Notes: generated from the sequence alone by a model not told the origin. A stretch of 64,000 nucleotides of DNA from Isoptericola luteus (GCF_020297055.1 NZ_JAIXCQ010000013.1:40306-104305); one strand, 5' to 3'. Counted from the stretch's first letter, positions 25,902 to 34,474 are shown. Numbers and translations: made by a program.

Positions 25902-27188
25902 ATGGCGGAGACGGCGACGGCGAAGAGTCGCCGCGAGGCGTGGGGCCGACTGCGCAAGCTCCCCTCGAAGCGGTGGCAGGCGCGGTACCCCGCGCCGGAC
26001 GGCAAGCTCTACTCGGCGCGCACCGAGGACGACCGCCCCCTGACGTTCCTCACCAAGGGCGACGCGCGTGCCTGGCTCAACCGGGTGCATGACTCCATCG
26101 CCCGCGGCGAGTGGGAGCCGCCCGCCGAGGCCGCCGCCCGGCGCGAGCGCGAGGAGGCCGAGGCTGCCGCGCGGGACATCACCTTCGCCGAGTACGCCGA
26201 CCGCTGGCTGGAGCGCATCGCGACTGAGCCGGGCAAGGGCAGCAAGATGCGCAAGCCCGCGACCGTGATGATGTACCGGGGCCGGGTCAACAACTACCTG
26301 CGCGAGCGCCTCGGGGACACGTTGGTCCGCGAGATCGACACCGACGTCGTCCGCGCCCTGACACGAGACCTCGTCGCGATCCCGTCGCGTCTGCGCCCGG
26401 ACGCGCCCCACAACGGCGTTGCCAGCGACGCGATCGACGTGCTGAAGATGATCCTGCGGGCCGCCGTCGCCGACGGCGTGCTTGCGCGCATGCCCGACGT
26501 CGCCACGCCGCAGCGCAAGTCCGTCCGGCACGACCAGGACCACGCGCCCGAGGACGACGTCGCCACCCCAGCACAGGTCGAGGCCCTGTATGCCGCGATG
26601 CCGCAGCCGTGGCGGCTCGCCGTACTGCTTGCCGCGTGGTGCCAGCTGCGCCGGGGCGAGGTGCTCGGGCTCCAGCGCCGGGACATCGTGTGGAACATCG
26701 ACCGCACCGCGGCGACGCTCTATGTGCGCCGCCAGAAGAACGGGTCCACGGGCGGGCTCACCGACCCGAAGTCGGAGACGGGCGTGCGCTCGATGGCGGT
26801 GCCGCCGCTCATGATCGACCGGCTGCGGGAGCACCTCGACGAGTGGGTCGGCGCGGGTGCGAAGTCGCCCATCGTCCCGACGAGCGCGAAGGGCAAGGAA
26901 CACATGTCGGCGTCGCGCTGGAACTCGGTGTGGGCCGACCGCCGCGAGGCTGTCGCGGGCTTGCCCGAGGGTTACCGGTTCCACGATTTGCGGCACACGG
27001 GGCTCACGCGATTCGCCCAGGAAGGCGCGACGCTTGCTGAGCTGATGCGCCGCGGCGGCCACGCCGACATCAAGGTGGTGCTGCGCTACCAGAAGGCGAC
27101 GATGGCCCGCGACATCGAGCTCGCGGCCCGCATGAGCGCGAGCGTCGACGCAGAGCTCGCCCGTGCGATGACGACGCCGGCACGGTAG
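25902..27188 (+). CDS. Tyrosine recombinase / phage-type integrase
   Basis: A 428-aa integrase. The N-terminus has an AP2-like arm-binding stretch (RWQARYPAPDGKLYSA), then a SAM-like core-binding domain (about 90-205), then the catalytic domain with Arg251 (QLRRGEVLGLQ), Lys290 (DPKSETGVR), His361 and Arg364 (HDLRHTGLTR), His387 (GGHADI) and the nucleophile Tyr396 (LRYQKAT). All six catalytic residues are present, so it should be active. It is typical of actinobacterial islands and temperate phages. No phage structural genes follow. Start ATG 25902 has a ggggacggg ribosome site. Confidence 0.95.
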   Translation: MAETATAKSRREAWGRLRKLPSKRWQARYPAPDGKLYSARTEDDRPLTFLTKGDARAWLNRVHDSIARGEWEPPAEAAARREREEAEAAARDITFAEYADRWLERIATEPGKGSKMRKPATVMMYRGRVNNYLRERLGDTLVREIDTDVVRALTRDLVAIPSRLRPDAPHNGVASDAIDVLKMILRAAVADGVLARMPDVATPQRKSVRHDQDHAPEDDVATPAQVEALYAAMPQPWRLAVLLAAWCQLRRGEVLGLQRRDIVWNIDRTAATLYVRRQKNGSTGGLTDPKSETGVRSMAVPPLMIDRLREHLDEWVGAGAKSPIVPTSAKGKEHMSASRWNSVWADRREAVAGLPEGYRFHDLRHTGLTRFAQEGATLAELMRRGGHADIKVVLRYQKATMARDIELAARMSASVDAELARAMTTPAR

Positions 27189-27248
27189 GGAAATGCCGGT
27201 TGGGCAAGGATCCGGGCAAGACTCTCGCGCGGGGGCAAGACATGGGAC

Positions 27249-27282
27249 GTCAAAAATGCATCACTAGTGATAGGTTTTTGAC
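27249..27282. promoter_or_regulatory. 34-bp AbiE operator with leaderless -10 (TAGGTT)
   Basis: GTCAAAAA-N4-TCACTAGTGA-N4-TTTTTGAC is a symmetric element with perfect 8-bp outer arms and a 10-bp central palindrome. It ends on the base before the abiEi ATG (27283). TAGGTT (27271-27276) lies within it at -12 to -7. AbiEi antitoxins are known to bind inverted repeats in their own promoter and repress it. Confidence 0.78.
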
Positions 27283-27855
27283 ATGCCAGGTCCAGGTGAA
27301 ACTCTCGCGCGAGATGCCTTGCGCGCCCTCGCGGAGGGGCAGAACGGCCTCGTCACCCGCCAGCAGGCGATTCACGATCTGGACCTCACGGCGGGAGCGG
27401 TCGACAATCTCGTCGCCCACGGCGGGCTGCTCCCGGTGGCCCGTGGGATCTACCGCGTCCCGTACCTGCCGGGCGTCGAGTACGAGCGGCTCCAGGTCGC
27501 GCTGCTCCGCACCGGCGACCCGGACGCCGCGTTGAGCCACGAGACGGCCCTCGCGCTCTACGAGATCAGCGACGTCAACCCTGCGCAGTACCACGTCACC
27601 GTTCCCAAGGCGCGGCGCATCAGGCGGTCCGACAACGACGCTTTCGTCGTCCACGTCGACGAGCTGAAGCCAGATCAGCTCGGTTGGTGGAACCTCATGC
27701 GTATCGTCACCGCGACGACAGCGATCGAACAGTGCACCGCTGGCGGCACGCCGACCTACCTGCTGCGCCAAGCCATCGAACGCGGAGAGCGGACCGGCGC
27801 GGTCCGTCGCGACGAGGTCGCCCGTCTCACCCAACTTCTGGAGGACCGCTCATGA
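27283..27855 (+). CDS. AbiEi-type antitoxin (type IV TA system)
   Basis: A 190-aa protein with an N-terminal winged HTH (about 8-62; GLVTRQQAIHDLDLTAGAVDNLV, then GGLLPVARGIYRVPYLPG) and a C-terminal AbiEi domain containing ALSHETALALYEISDVNPAQYHVTVP. AbiEi neutralises the toxic nucleotidyltransferase AbiEii without binding it and represses its own promoter. The ATG overlap (27852-27855) with the toxin gene and the operator directly before the start complete the expected layout. The pair probably stabilises the island or aborts phage infection. Confidence 0.9.
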   Translation: MPGPGETLARDALRALAEGQNGLVTRQQAIHDLDLTAGAVDNLVAHGGLLPVARGIYRVPYLPGVEYERLQVALLRTGDPDAALSHETALALYEISDVNPAQYHVTVPKARRIRRSDNDAFVVHVDELKPDQLGWWNLMRIVTATTAIEQCTAGGTPTYLLRQAIERGERTGAVRRDEVARLTQLLEDRS

Positions 27856-28796
27856 GCGAGGCCAAGCCGCCCGCCAAGACGCTCGCCGACCTCAAGCCCA
27901 AGGCCAAGGCGCCGGCCAGCGCGTCGATCCTCGCCCAGTGGGTCAACCACGCGGAGAAGGCGCTCGACGTGCCCGCTGCCGGTGGACGCATGGGGTGGCT
28001 CGTGGCCTCTACCGTCGTGATCGCTGCGCTCCAGCGCGCGAGCGACGGCGGCGGCACGCCCCGCTTCCTGCTCAAGGGCGGCACGTACCTTCAGCATCGG
28101 CTCGGCAAGTCAGCGCGCGCGACCAGCGACCTCGACGGACTCGTGCGCGGCGACATCGACGACTTCATCGTCGCGCTCGACGACGCCTTTGCCGAGCAAT
28201 GGGGCCCGCTGACCCTCACCCGGTCGGAGGTCGAGGTCATCCAGACGCCGACCCGCGTAGTCCAGCCCCGCCGCTTCCAGGTCTTCGTCAGCCTCAAGGG
28301 TCAGGTGTGGCGCAAGGTGCAGGTCGAGCTCGCCCCCGACGAGGGTGGCGCGGGTGCTACGCCGGAGACGATTCCGGCGCCTCGCCTCGAACCCTTCGGC
28401 CTGCCTACGCCGGATGCCCTCGTCACGATCGCGATGCGGTTCCAGGTCGCACAGAAGATCCACGCGGCCTCGGACCCGCACGATCCCCCGACGTGGATCA
28501 ACGACCGCCCTCGCGACGTCGTCGACCTCGTGCTGCTGCGGTCACTGATCGAGGCGGAGGGGCAACCGACCCTGACCGACATCCGTACGGCAGCGGTCGC
28601 TGTCTTCGAAGCGCGCGCTCAGGATGCCCGGGAACTCGGCCGTCCTGAGCGCTCATGGCCGCCGCTGATGAGCGCTCATGTGCACTGGGTGCGCGACTAC
28701 GCGGCCGCAGCGAAGGACGCCGACCTGGTGATGCCGCTCGACGAAGCCGTTGCGGCGGTCAACGATTGGGTCGCGCAGATCGACGACGCTCGGTAA
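27852..28796 (+). CDS. AbiEii-type nucleotidyltransferase toxin
   Basis: A 314-aa member of the AbiEii/MenT nucleotidyltransferase family. The family motifs are FLLKGGTYLQHRLGKSARATSDLD (KGG at 75-77; S92-D93-L-D95 as metal-binding acids) and a later basic motif with QKIHA (RFQVAQKIHAASDP). The toxin modifies a cellular RNA with nucleotides (MenT relatives act on tRNA acceptor ends). The start overlaps the antitoxin stop as ATGA. The N-terminus carries a short Lys/Ala/Pro-rich extension (KPPAKTLADLKPKAKAPA). All catalytic residues look intact. Confidence 0.9.
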   Translation: MSEAKPPAKTLADLKPKAKAPASASILAQWVNHAEKALDVPAAGGRMGWLVASTVVIAALQRASDGGGTPRFLLKGGTYLQHRLGKSARATSDLDGLVRGDIDDFIVALDDAFAEQWGPLTLTRSEVEVIQTPTRVVQPRRFQVFVSLKGQVWRKVQVELAPDEGGAGATPETIPAPRLEPFGLPTPDALVTIAMRFQVAQKIHAASDPHDPPTWINDRPRDVVDLVLLRSLIEAEGQPTLTDIRTAAVAVFEARAQDARELGRPERSWPPLMSAHVHWVRDYAAAAKDADLVMPLDEAVAAVNDWVAQIDDAR

Positions 28797-28964
28797 GCCC
28801 GGGCGCTCACCGCGTGGGTGACGGCTCTCCGCCAGGAGCACCCGCGGCGCGCCGCCCCTCCTCGATATCGGCGGCCCACTTCTCTCCGCGACGGCGATGC
28901 ACCGGGTGGCAGGCGAGCACGTCTGTCCACCACAGTCGCCGCGTCGCGCGGGGAGGAGAGACCG

Positions 28965-29264
28965 ATGGATGCTCAGCTGCCAGGCCGAGCCGGTGTCGGC
29001 CGGCGAACCGGATCCCACTACGGCAACGTCAGGCGCGCTGCCCGCATCAGCGCCGGCCACGCCGGCACGGCGCACCCGCCGAGCGACGGCTGGTTCGTCT
29101 CGCTGGCGGTTGCCGCCGACCTTGTCGGTGTCTCGGTCAAGACGCTCCGACGCCGGATCACCGCGCATGTGCTGCCTGCCTACCGGCTTGGCGGCGGTCG
29201 CCTCATCCGGGTCAACCTCGATGAGGTTCGCGAAGCGCTCCTGATCCCGTACGACGATGCGTGA
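28965..29264 (+). CDS. Excisionase-like helix-turn-helix DNA-binding protein
   Basis: A 99-aa protein whose C-terminal half is an HTH_17/excisionase domain: VSLAVAADLVGVSVKTLRRR, followed by the wing AYRLGGGRLIRVNLDEVREAL. The N-terminal 45 residues are low-complexity. The ATG at 28965 has a strong ribosome site (gggaggagag). With the integrase 1.8 kb upstream it is the likely recombination directionality factor of the island. Its 3' end overlaps the convergent zeta-toxin frame by 85 nt. Confidence 0.85.
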   Translation: MDAQLPGRAGVGRRTGSHYGNVRRAARISAGHAGTAHPPSDGWFVSLAVAADLVGVSVKTLRRRITAHVLPAYRLGGGRLIRVNLDEVREALLIPYDDA

Positions 29265-30472
29265 TCCGATGCGAGCCACGACGACGACCCCGGCGGTGGC
29301 CTCGACGCCCATCGGGCGAGCCCTCGACCTGTTCGGTCATCCTTCCCGAAGTAGATCGAGTCCGGCGTCGATCCAGGAGTTCCCTGGAGGGCCCATCTCG
29401 CAATAGTGGACTTCGTGGGGTGCATCTCAGTCTCGAACCAGAGACACTCGTGTGCCCGGCCGCCACCCGCATCGAGGAAGACGTCGTCATCGCCGTCATG
29501 CGCGACGCCTCCAGGCGCACCATCCTCGTCTTCGTCAACCCAGCGGTGGCGACGAGCGTCGAGGTACCACTGCCAGGTCGCGGGGTCGTAGGGTTGCTCC
29601 GGTTCTTGGTCGATCGCGGCGCAGCCCTGGCAATCGTCGTCATAGTCGATGCCGTGCTCGTCACACTCGTCCAACGCTGGGTCCCAGGTCGAACCCTCTC
29701 CGTCGAACACAGGTCTGGGCGGCCAGAGGATCTCAAAGTACTCGTCCGGGTCGAGCCACTCCAGCCCCGCACCATCCATCAGATCAACTTTGCAATCGCC
29801 CTGCCCCTCGGTGTAGGCGTGGTCGATCGTCTCGGGAAGGATGAGCCGCCCACCCATCTCCGAGTCTTCGTTCCGGCCCTGCCACCATCGCTCCACGGCG
29901 CGCTTGCCGGCGGTCTCGCGGTCGGTCTCGACCGAGACGATGTGCAGTCGGTCGTAGTCATCCTTGGCCAGCGACTGGAGCAGCCGGTCGCCGTAGGCGG
30001 GTGACGCCATCGTCCCCTCGATGACAACGTCCATTCGGGCCAGGAGCGCTGCGCGCCGCACGGCGTTGCACACCTCGGTCGATGTCGTCTGCAGCAGCGG
30101 CCTCAGTTCGCGGGGGCGCAACACCCCGCCGTCCGGCAGCGGCGTGCCGAGCAGATCGGCGTAGAGCCCCTTCGTGGCGCACCAGCGGGCGAGGTGGTCC
30201 TTGGCGATGTCGGCGTCGATGACGAGGCGCATTGACAGGTCGTCAATTGCGGTCCTCAGAATGCTCGACTTGCCCGCTCCTGGTGGGCCAGCAGTGACGA
30301 CGACGCAGGTGCCCCTTCGGCCCACCCCGTCCGCGTATGCGCCGACGTACCAGTCGCGCGCCTCGCGGACGAGGTGGCGCAGCTCGCTGCGAGTCAGGAG
30401 TGAGTCGAGTGGCGAGCCATGCCTCACGACGGCAAGCGCGGCCTCGTGGGTCTCGTCGCGCGGCTCAGCCAC
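29180..30472 (-). CDS. Zeta-toxin-family kinase
   Basis: A 430-aa protein with P-loop TAGPPGAGKSS (about 60-70), then LVIDADIAKDHLARW and VVIEGTMASPAYGDRLL, the pattern of zeta toxins and polynucleotide-kinase-like enzymes. Zeta toxins phosphorylate UDP-activated sugars and block cell-wall synthesis. After about 250 the protein becomes Asp/Glu-rich with a possible zinc-binding Cys cluster (ECDEHGIDYDDDCQGC). The last 45 residues are low-complexity and run antisense to the excisionase gene, so the natural C-terminus may have been lost. The GTG start overlaps the HTH gene by 8 nt, so the two are coupled. Confidence 0.82.
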   Translation of the reverse strand: MAEPRDETHEAALAVVRHGSPLDSLLTRSELRHLVREARDWYVGAYADGVGRRGTCVVVTAGPPGAGKSSILRTAIDDLSMRLVIDADIAKDHLARWCATKGLYADLLGTPLPDGGVLRPRELRPLLQTTSTEVCNAVRRAALLARMDVVIEGTMASPAYGDRLLQSLAKDDYDRLHIVSVETDRETAGKRAVERWWQGRNEDSEMGGRLILPETIDHAYTEGQGDCKVDLMDGAGLEWLDPDEYFEILWPPRPVFDGEGSTWDPALDECDEHGIDYDDDCQGCAAIDQEPEQPYDPATWQWYLDARRHRWVDEDEDGAPGGVAHDGDDDVFLDAGGGRAHECLWFETEMHPTKSTIARWALQGTPGSTPDSIYFGKDDRTGRGLARWASRPPPGSSSWLASDHASSYGIRSASRTSSRLTRMRRPPPSR

Positions 30473-30890
30473 GTGCGTCGAGTACCCGGTCGATCTCCTC
30501 CTCGGAGATGAAGCCGTCCTCCAGCAGGTCCTCCAGCGCCTGCTGAGAGTCCTCGGCGAGCACGCCGTCGACCGGGTCGGCGATACGGGGAACCCAGTTC
30601 TCGAAGCTGATCAGTCGCTCGACCATCTCGTCCGGCGAGCTGTCTTCGACGAACCGTCGCAGCACGATCTCCTCGAGCGACTCATGCTCGGCGCCCAGGA
30701 CTCGAGCTCGGGCGACCAGGCGGTGCACGCTGGGCTGTGAGAGGTGTGCGAACTGGGCGATCTCCCGCTGTGGCATCCCGTCGAGCGACGCGAGATAGAC
30801 CTGGCGCATGCGTTCGACCTCGGCGAGGCGGGCGCGTGCGTACGACAGCTTCAGTTCGAATCCGTGTTCGACGACTGCTGCGATGCTCAT
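30465..30890 (-). CDS. HTH protein, likely antitoxin of the zeta-type toxin
   Basis: A 141-aa protein with a central helix-turn-helix (about 39-62; MPQREIAQFAHLSQPSVHRL) and an acidic C-terminal half (SSPDEMVERL, LEDLLEDGFISEEEID). It precedes and overlaps the zeta-toxin gene by 8 nt, the usual position of an antitoxin. It is unlike the small epsilon antitoxin of Gram-positive plasmids, so the pairing is inferred from position and the DNA-binding domain. The ribosome site is cggagg, 6 nt before ATG 30890. Confidence 0.75.
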   Translation of the reverse strand: MSIAAVVEHGFELKLSYARARLAEVERMRQVYLASLDGMPQREIAQFAHLSQPSVHRLVARARVLGAEHESLEEIVLRRFVEDSSPDEMVERLISFENWVPRIADPVDGVLAEDSQQALEDLLEDGFISEEEIDRVLDARG

Positions 30891-30907
30891 GTCTGACCTC
30901 CGTTCGG

Positions 30908-30945
30908 ACCAGGTTAGACGGTGATTCAGGATGAATCGACCTGGT
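30908..30945. promoter_or_regulatory. Nested inverted repeats upstream of the HTH/zeta pair
   Basis: ACCAGGT (30908-30914) pairs with ACCTGGT (30939-30945), and inside it GATTCA-N3-TGAATC (30923-30937) is a perfect 15-bp palindrome. They lie 18-55 nt before the HTH start at 30890, where an autoregulating antitoxin would bind. Confidence 0.6.
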
Positions 30946-31061
30946 TGAAGTGGCGTTCTGGCTCATGGAGGGCCGGCGGCAGCACGGTCATGGATAGAAA
31001 CCTGGCAGGGAACGGTCGAGCGTGCGTGGTTCTTGTCCACCGGGCTCGGCGCGGACCGCGA

Positions 31062-32513
31062 CTAGGCTGACGGTCGAATCAGCGCGGCGTACGCCAACGC
31101 GGCCGCGGCCGGCGAGATCCGGTGCTCGGTGCGCCGGTCGAACGGCGGCGTGGCGACATTGAGGAGCACGTCGAGGGCGTTGCCCTCGAAGTTGCGGAGC
31201 GCGTGGACGTCGACCGAACGCCCGTCGGATCGGTGGTATCCGAGCGAATCCAGGGTCTCGGCGATCTGCCGACGAGGAAGCGCGTTGCCGGCGCTCACGG
31301 CCGCGTACGCGAGCACGAGCAGGTTGGCGTCGCGGGCGAAGCCGTCGTCGTCGGGCACGAGCCGCGCGGCGAGATGGTCGAACAGCGCCTGCGGGCTTCG
31401 CCGCGCCGCCGCGCCCGCCCTGGTGAGCAGCAGCTTCCCCTTGTACTTGCGGAGCAGCCCGAGCGGCCTGATCAGCAACTCCCGGAAGTCGGCGACGGGA
31501 ACGGTGAGGTCCTCGCGGTTCGCCTTGCCGATCCAGCCCGCCATCGCCGGGATGAGCGGTGTGACCTCCTCGACGTCGGTCGGCCGCAGGTACCCGGCCG
31601 CGGTCAGGGGGATCCCGCCGCCTCCCGCTCGGTCGAGGAACCACTGGTACGGCCGCAGCGCGGCCGCGAGCTCGGCCTCGGGCAGCCGACGGGTCGGGTC
31701 GATCGCGACGAGACGCTCGCCCAGGTCGTCGCCGTCGTACTCGAGCATCGCGATGCACTGCAACAGGTGTGCGGGCAGCCCCAACCGGCGCAGCGGGTAG
31801 TACGAGCGTTGCAGCTGCGTGTTGACGTCGGCGGGGTCGAAATGGGCTGGGTCGTCGAGCACCTCAGCCAGGCCATCCGCGTCGCGCAGTGACCCGCAGT
31901 CTTCCGGCGGGGCGCCGCGCCGTCCGCCGACGCACACGGCCACCGGGGTCTCGGCAGTCGCCGGGAGAACCTCTTCGAGCTTGAGAACGAGCTCCCAGTC
32001 GTCGCCGTAGTCGTACACGTAGTGCAGGACGTCGCCCGGCTCGTCGAGCGTCTCGTCCAATCGGACCCGCTCCTCAGGGACGCCGGACTCGTCGTCTTCC
32101 TGCTCCTCGACGTCGTACGGGCACAGGAACTGCTCTCCGTCGTTGTCCCACGCGTCGGTGCCGAGGGTGAACCGGTGCAGGTGCGAGTCCGTCCACGCGA
32201 ACGCGTCCTGCAGCACCTGGTGCACGACGTCGAGCGTCAGGTCCGAGCGCACGTCCAGCCGGCGCCAGATCGGGGGAGCGGCGCGCACGAGGTCGACGCG
32301 GAGCCGGAACACCACCGGCTCGGGCAGGCGCGGACGACGGGAGCGGCGCGAAGCCGGGTCCGGCCGACGCGTCCGGTACGTCACTCGGTCGGCTGACGAG
32401 CCCGACGACAGCAGCGAGCCGGTGAGCGCACGCAGATCCTCGACACCCATGTCCTTGATGGCGGTCTCGAACTGGCGCAGCAGCGCCTCCTGGTCGCCGT
32501 TCACGATGCTCAC
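31062..32513 (-). CDS. Plasmid pRiA4b ORF-3 / IS1096-passenger-like protein
   Basis: A 483-aa soluble protein. Residues about 66-190 are the pRiA4b ORF-3 domain: VFRLRVDLVRAAPPIWRRLDV, LDVVHQVLQDAFAWTDSHLHRF and HYVYDYGDDWELVLKLE are its hallmarks. The rest (about 230-483) is an alpha-helical region with no known name. Despite the family title (TnpR of the IS1096 passenger) it is not a recombinase by motif. Such genes travel with plasmids and islands, which fits the setting. GTG 32513 is the start (VSIVNGDQEALL). Confidence 0.85.
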   Translation of the reverse strand: MSIVNGDQEALLRQFETAIKDMGVEDLRALTGSLLSSGSSADRVTYRTRRPDPASRRSRRPRLPEPVVFRLRVDLVRAAPPIWRRLDVRSDLTLDVVHQVLQDAFAWTDSHLHRFTLGTDAWDNDGEQFLCPYDVEEQEDDESGVPEERVRLDETLDEPGDVLHYVYDYGDDWELVLKLEEVLPATAETPVAVCVGGRRGAPPEDCGSLRDADGLAEVLDDPAHFDPADVNTQLQRSYYPLRRLGLPAHLLQCIAMLEYDGDDLGERLVAIDPTRRLPEAELAAALRPYQWFLDRAGGGGIPLTAAGYLRPTDVEEVTPLIPAMAGWIGKANREDLTVPVADFRELLIRPLGLLRKYKGKLLLTRAGAAARRSPQALFDHLAARLVPDDDGFARDANLLVLAYAAVSAGNALPRRQIAETLDSLGYHRSDGRSVDVHALRNFEGNALDVLLNVATPPFDRRTEHRISPAAAALAYAALIRPSA

Positions 32514-32738
32514 CGTATCGTCCGAAGGAGCGGCAAACCCTTGTCACATCGATGTTCTCGGCGCCTACCGACCGCCGTCACCGTGCACGCGAAACCGGCA
32601 GCTCCGCGTGACCCCGTACGCACCGACCCGAGGCGTCCACACGTCTGGCGCCCGAGGCGCGTCGAGTCGGCACGGTGTGGCGGGGCGCACTCCGCCTCGG
32701 CGGCTGCCGTCTTCGCGACTGCGCGGGAAGATCTACCC

Positions 32739-33029
32739 ATGAGTGCGACTTCGTGGGTGCCCGGCGAGCACCTTCAGTCTGAACGTGCGGCAGAGCAGAT
32801 GGCCGCTCACGCGATGCGTCGGATGGGGTTCCGCGATGCCTTGGAGACACCGGTAGGTCCGGACGCCGCACGACGGCGGTCGGCTCGCACGAGGCCCGGG
32901 TCCGCGGAACGTCGCGGGCTCGGGCCGCCTGCTCTCTGGCGGCACCGCAGGACGGGCGTGCTTCCCCTGTTCCGTGGCGAATCCACGGACAAGGTGCTGC
33001 AGATCCACGAGCCATCGATGGCGAATTGA
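32739..33029 (+). pseudogene. Probable remnant of a Mrr-like restriction endonuclease N-terminus
   Basis: A 96-residue frame starts MSATSWVPGEHLQSERAAEQ and continues MAAHAMRRMGFRDALETPVG, which resembles the N-terminal helix and strand of Mrr-like restriction endonuclease domains. The expected DGG(I/V)D catalytic motif is absent in this frame but gacggcggt follows in another frame at about 32870, so a frameshift is likely. After residue about 45 the sequence is Arg-rich shadow-like. Bases 33030-33267 hold nothing recognisable. The assignment is tentative. Confidence 0.32.
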
Positions 33030-33267
33030 CGAGTCGAGGTGGCAGGCGACACGTTCTCCGGGCATGAGAGCCACTACCGGGACCGTGCTGGTGATGAGGT
33101 CGACCTCGTCACGAGACGGACGACGCCGCGTCGCGGGTATCGAGGTCAGGTCAGCCTTGTCCGTCGCTGTGAAGCATCGCTCGAGGGGCGTTCACCGTGC
33201 CCTACCCCACGCCAGGGGCTCCGCGACGACGTCGCAGCCACCGACCATGACGCCCGTGTCGACGTGA

Positions 33268-33816
33268 TCAGTCGCCGAACAGGTCAAACCTCTCGTCGGC
33301 AACAGGAGCCGCCTTCCGGGTGACGACGAGCTGGCGCAGGCGCGGCGCCGGGACGCCGCCGCGGGAGAGATGGTGGCCCGCGATGATCCACCTCGTGCCG
33401 CTGCCGTCACGTCGGATGCCGCCAGCGATCGAGAACGCGCCGCACCCTTCGAACTCGAATCCGGCGGTGACGACATCACCCACCTCGAGCGTGGCGACCA
33501 CCCGGCGAAGCGCGTCATCCTCGGCCGAGGGAGGCCCGGACGAGCCGTTGTCGTCGTCCGCGCTCGCGGTGGCGATGATCTGCAGGTCTGGGACGGGCTC
33601 CGTGCCCTTGCCGGTCGTCACGTCGAACCAGCCGACCTTGAACGCGGAGTCGGTCAGGTCCCTGCGTACCTGGCCCGAGACGGCGAAGCGTCCGTACTCA
33701 GCGTTCTGGAACGTCGCAGTGGCCACCTCACCCACGGCGAGAGATTTGAGTGCGACTCGCAACGCGGTCAGGTCGCGGCGGAGGACGGGTGTGGCGAAGC
33801 CGAGATCGTCAGACAC
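33268..33816 (-). CDS. Unrecognised protein with an internal duplication
   Basis: A 182-aa protein with no family I can name. It consists of two similar halves of about 85 residues. The first contains SLAVGEVATATFQNAEYGRF then AVSGQVRRDLTDS; the second contains TLEVGDVVTAGFEFEGCGAF then SIAGGIRRDGSGT. Each half looks like a small beta-barrel and they are joined by an acidic linker (SADDDNGSSGPPSAEDD). The second half carries a basic tail (PAPRLRQLVVTRK). The start is GTG 33816, with a TACCCT sequence 9-14 nt upstream. Probably soluble and cytosolic. Divergent from the exonuclease. Confidence 0.65.
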   Translation of the reverse strand: MSDDLGFATPVLRRDLTALRVALKSLAVGEVATATFQNAEYGRFAVSGQVRRDLTDSAFKVGWFDVTTGKGTEPVPDLQIIATASADDDNGSSGPPSAEDDALRRVVATLEVGDVVTAGFEFEGCGAFSIAGGIRRDGSGTRWIIAGHHLSRGGVPAPRLRQLVVTRKAAPVADERFDLFGD

Positions 33817-33891
33817 GATGTCCAAGGGTATCGCCCGCTGAACTGCAACGATGCCATCGGGTGCTCGTCGCGGCGGTCCGTCCGGGTCGTC

Positions 33892-33897
33892 TACTGT
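33892..33897 (+). promoter_or_regulatory. Candidate -10 box (TACTGT) for the exonuclease gene
   Basis: TACTGT ends 8 nt before the GTG at 33905, without a ribosome site. Confidence 0.5.
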
Positions 33898-33904
33898 GCC
33901 CGTT

Positions 33905-34474
33905 GTGCACCTTGCTGAGCTTCCCGGCCTGTCGTTCACCGCGATCGACTTCGAGACCGCGAATCCGAAGCGGGCCTCGGTGTGTGCCGTCGGCGTCGTC
34001 AAGGTGCGCGACGGCGTCGTCGTGGACGCGCTCGACACGCTCGTCCAGCCCCCACCGGGCCACGAGGCGTTCAACGGCCGCAACGTGGCGGTCCACGGGA
34101 TCACGGCCGGCGACGTCGTCGGTGCGCCGGCGTGGGACGTCGTCTACCCGAAGATCGCGGAGTTCGCGGGCAGCGACGCGTTCGTCGCCCACAACGCATC
34201 GTTCGACCGCTCGGTTCTGGCGCAGGCGAGCGAGGCGCACGGGATCTTCGTGCCACGGTCGACGTGGCTGTGCACGCGCGACGCGGCGAAGTCGGTGCTG
34301 GACCTGCCGTCCTACAGGCTGCCCGACGTCTCCGCTGCGCTCAGCATCGGTGCCCACGCCCACCACGATGCGGGGGCCGATGCGCGGCAGTGCGCTCTGG
34401 TTCTGGTCGAGCTGTGTCGCAGGCTGGGTCCCCGCGGGCTCGACCTGGTTCGTCATCACGTCCGCGTCTGGTGA
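33905..34474 (+). CDS. DEDDh 3'-5' exonuclease (DNA polymerase III epsilon-like)
   Basis: A 189-aa exonuclease. ExoI is FTAIDFETAN (Asp15, Glu17), ExoII is FVAHNASFDRSVL, and ExoIII is AHHDAGADARQCA with the His-Asp pair of the DEDDh group. It covers only the nuclease domain, as in stand-alone repair or RNA-turnover nucleases rather than the replicative subunit. GTG 33905 is the start from the -10 position. About 290 bp without a gene follow (34475-34762). Confidence 0.92.
   Translation: MHLAELPGLSFTAIDFETANPKRASVCAVGVVKVRDGVVVDALDTLVQPPPGHEAFNGRNVAVHGITAGDVVGAPAWDVVYPKIAEFAGSDAFVAHNASFDRSVLAQASEAHGIFVPRSTWLCTRDAAKSVLDLPSYRLPDVSAALSIGAHAHHDAGADARQCALVLVELCRRLGPRGLDLVRHHVRVW

Noticed and set aside
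23946..27062. 1038-residue minus-strand frame over lpdA and the integrase
   Set aside because: Crosses two well-supported genes and a terminator, has no motif and shows the usual antisense composition.
27219..27312. actctcgcgcg direct repeats as attachment core
   Set aside because: Only 11 bp, both copies on the same side of the AbiE operator and within or next to coding sequence.
33030..33267. Frames following the endonuclease remnant as part of the same gene
   Set aside because: None of the three frames continues a recognisable endonuclease core; sequence is Arg/Ser-rich and unlike any domain.
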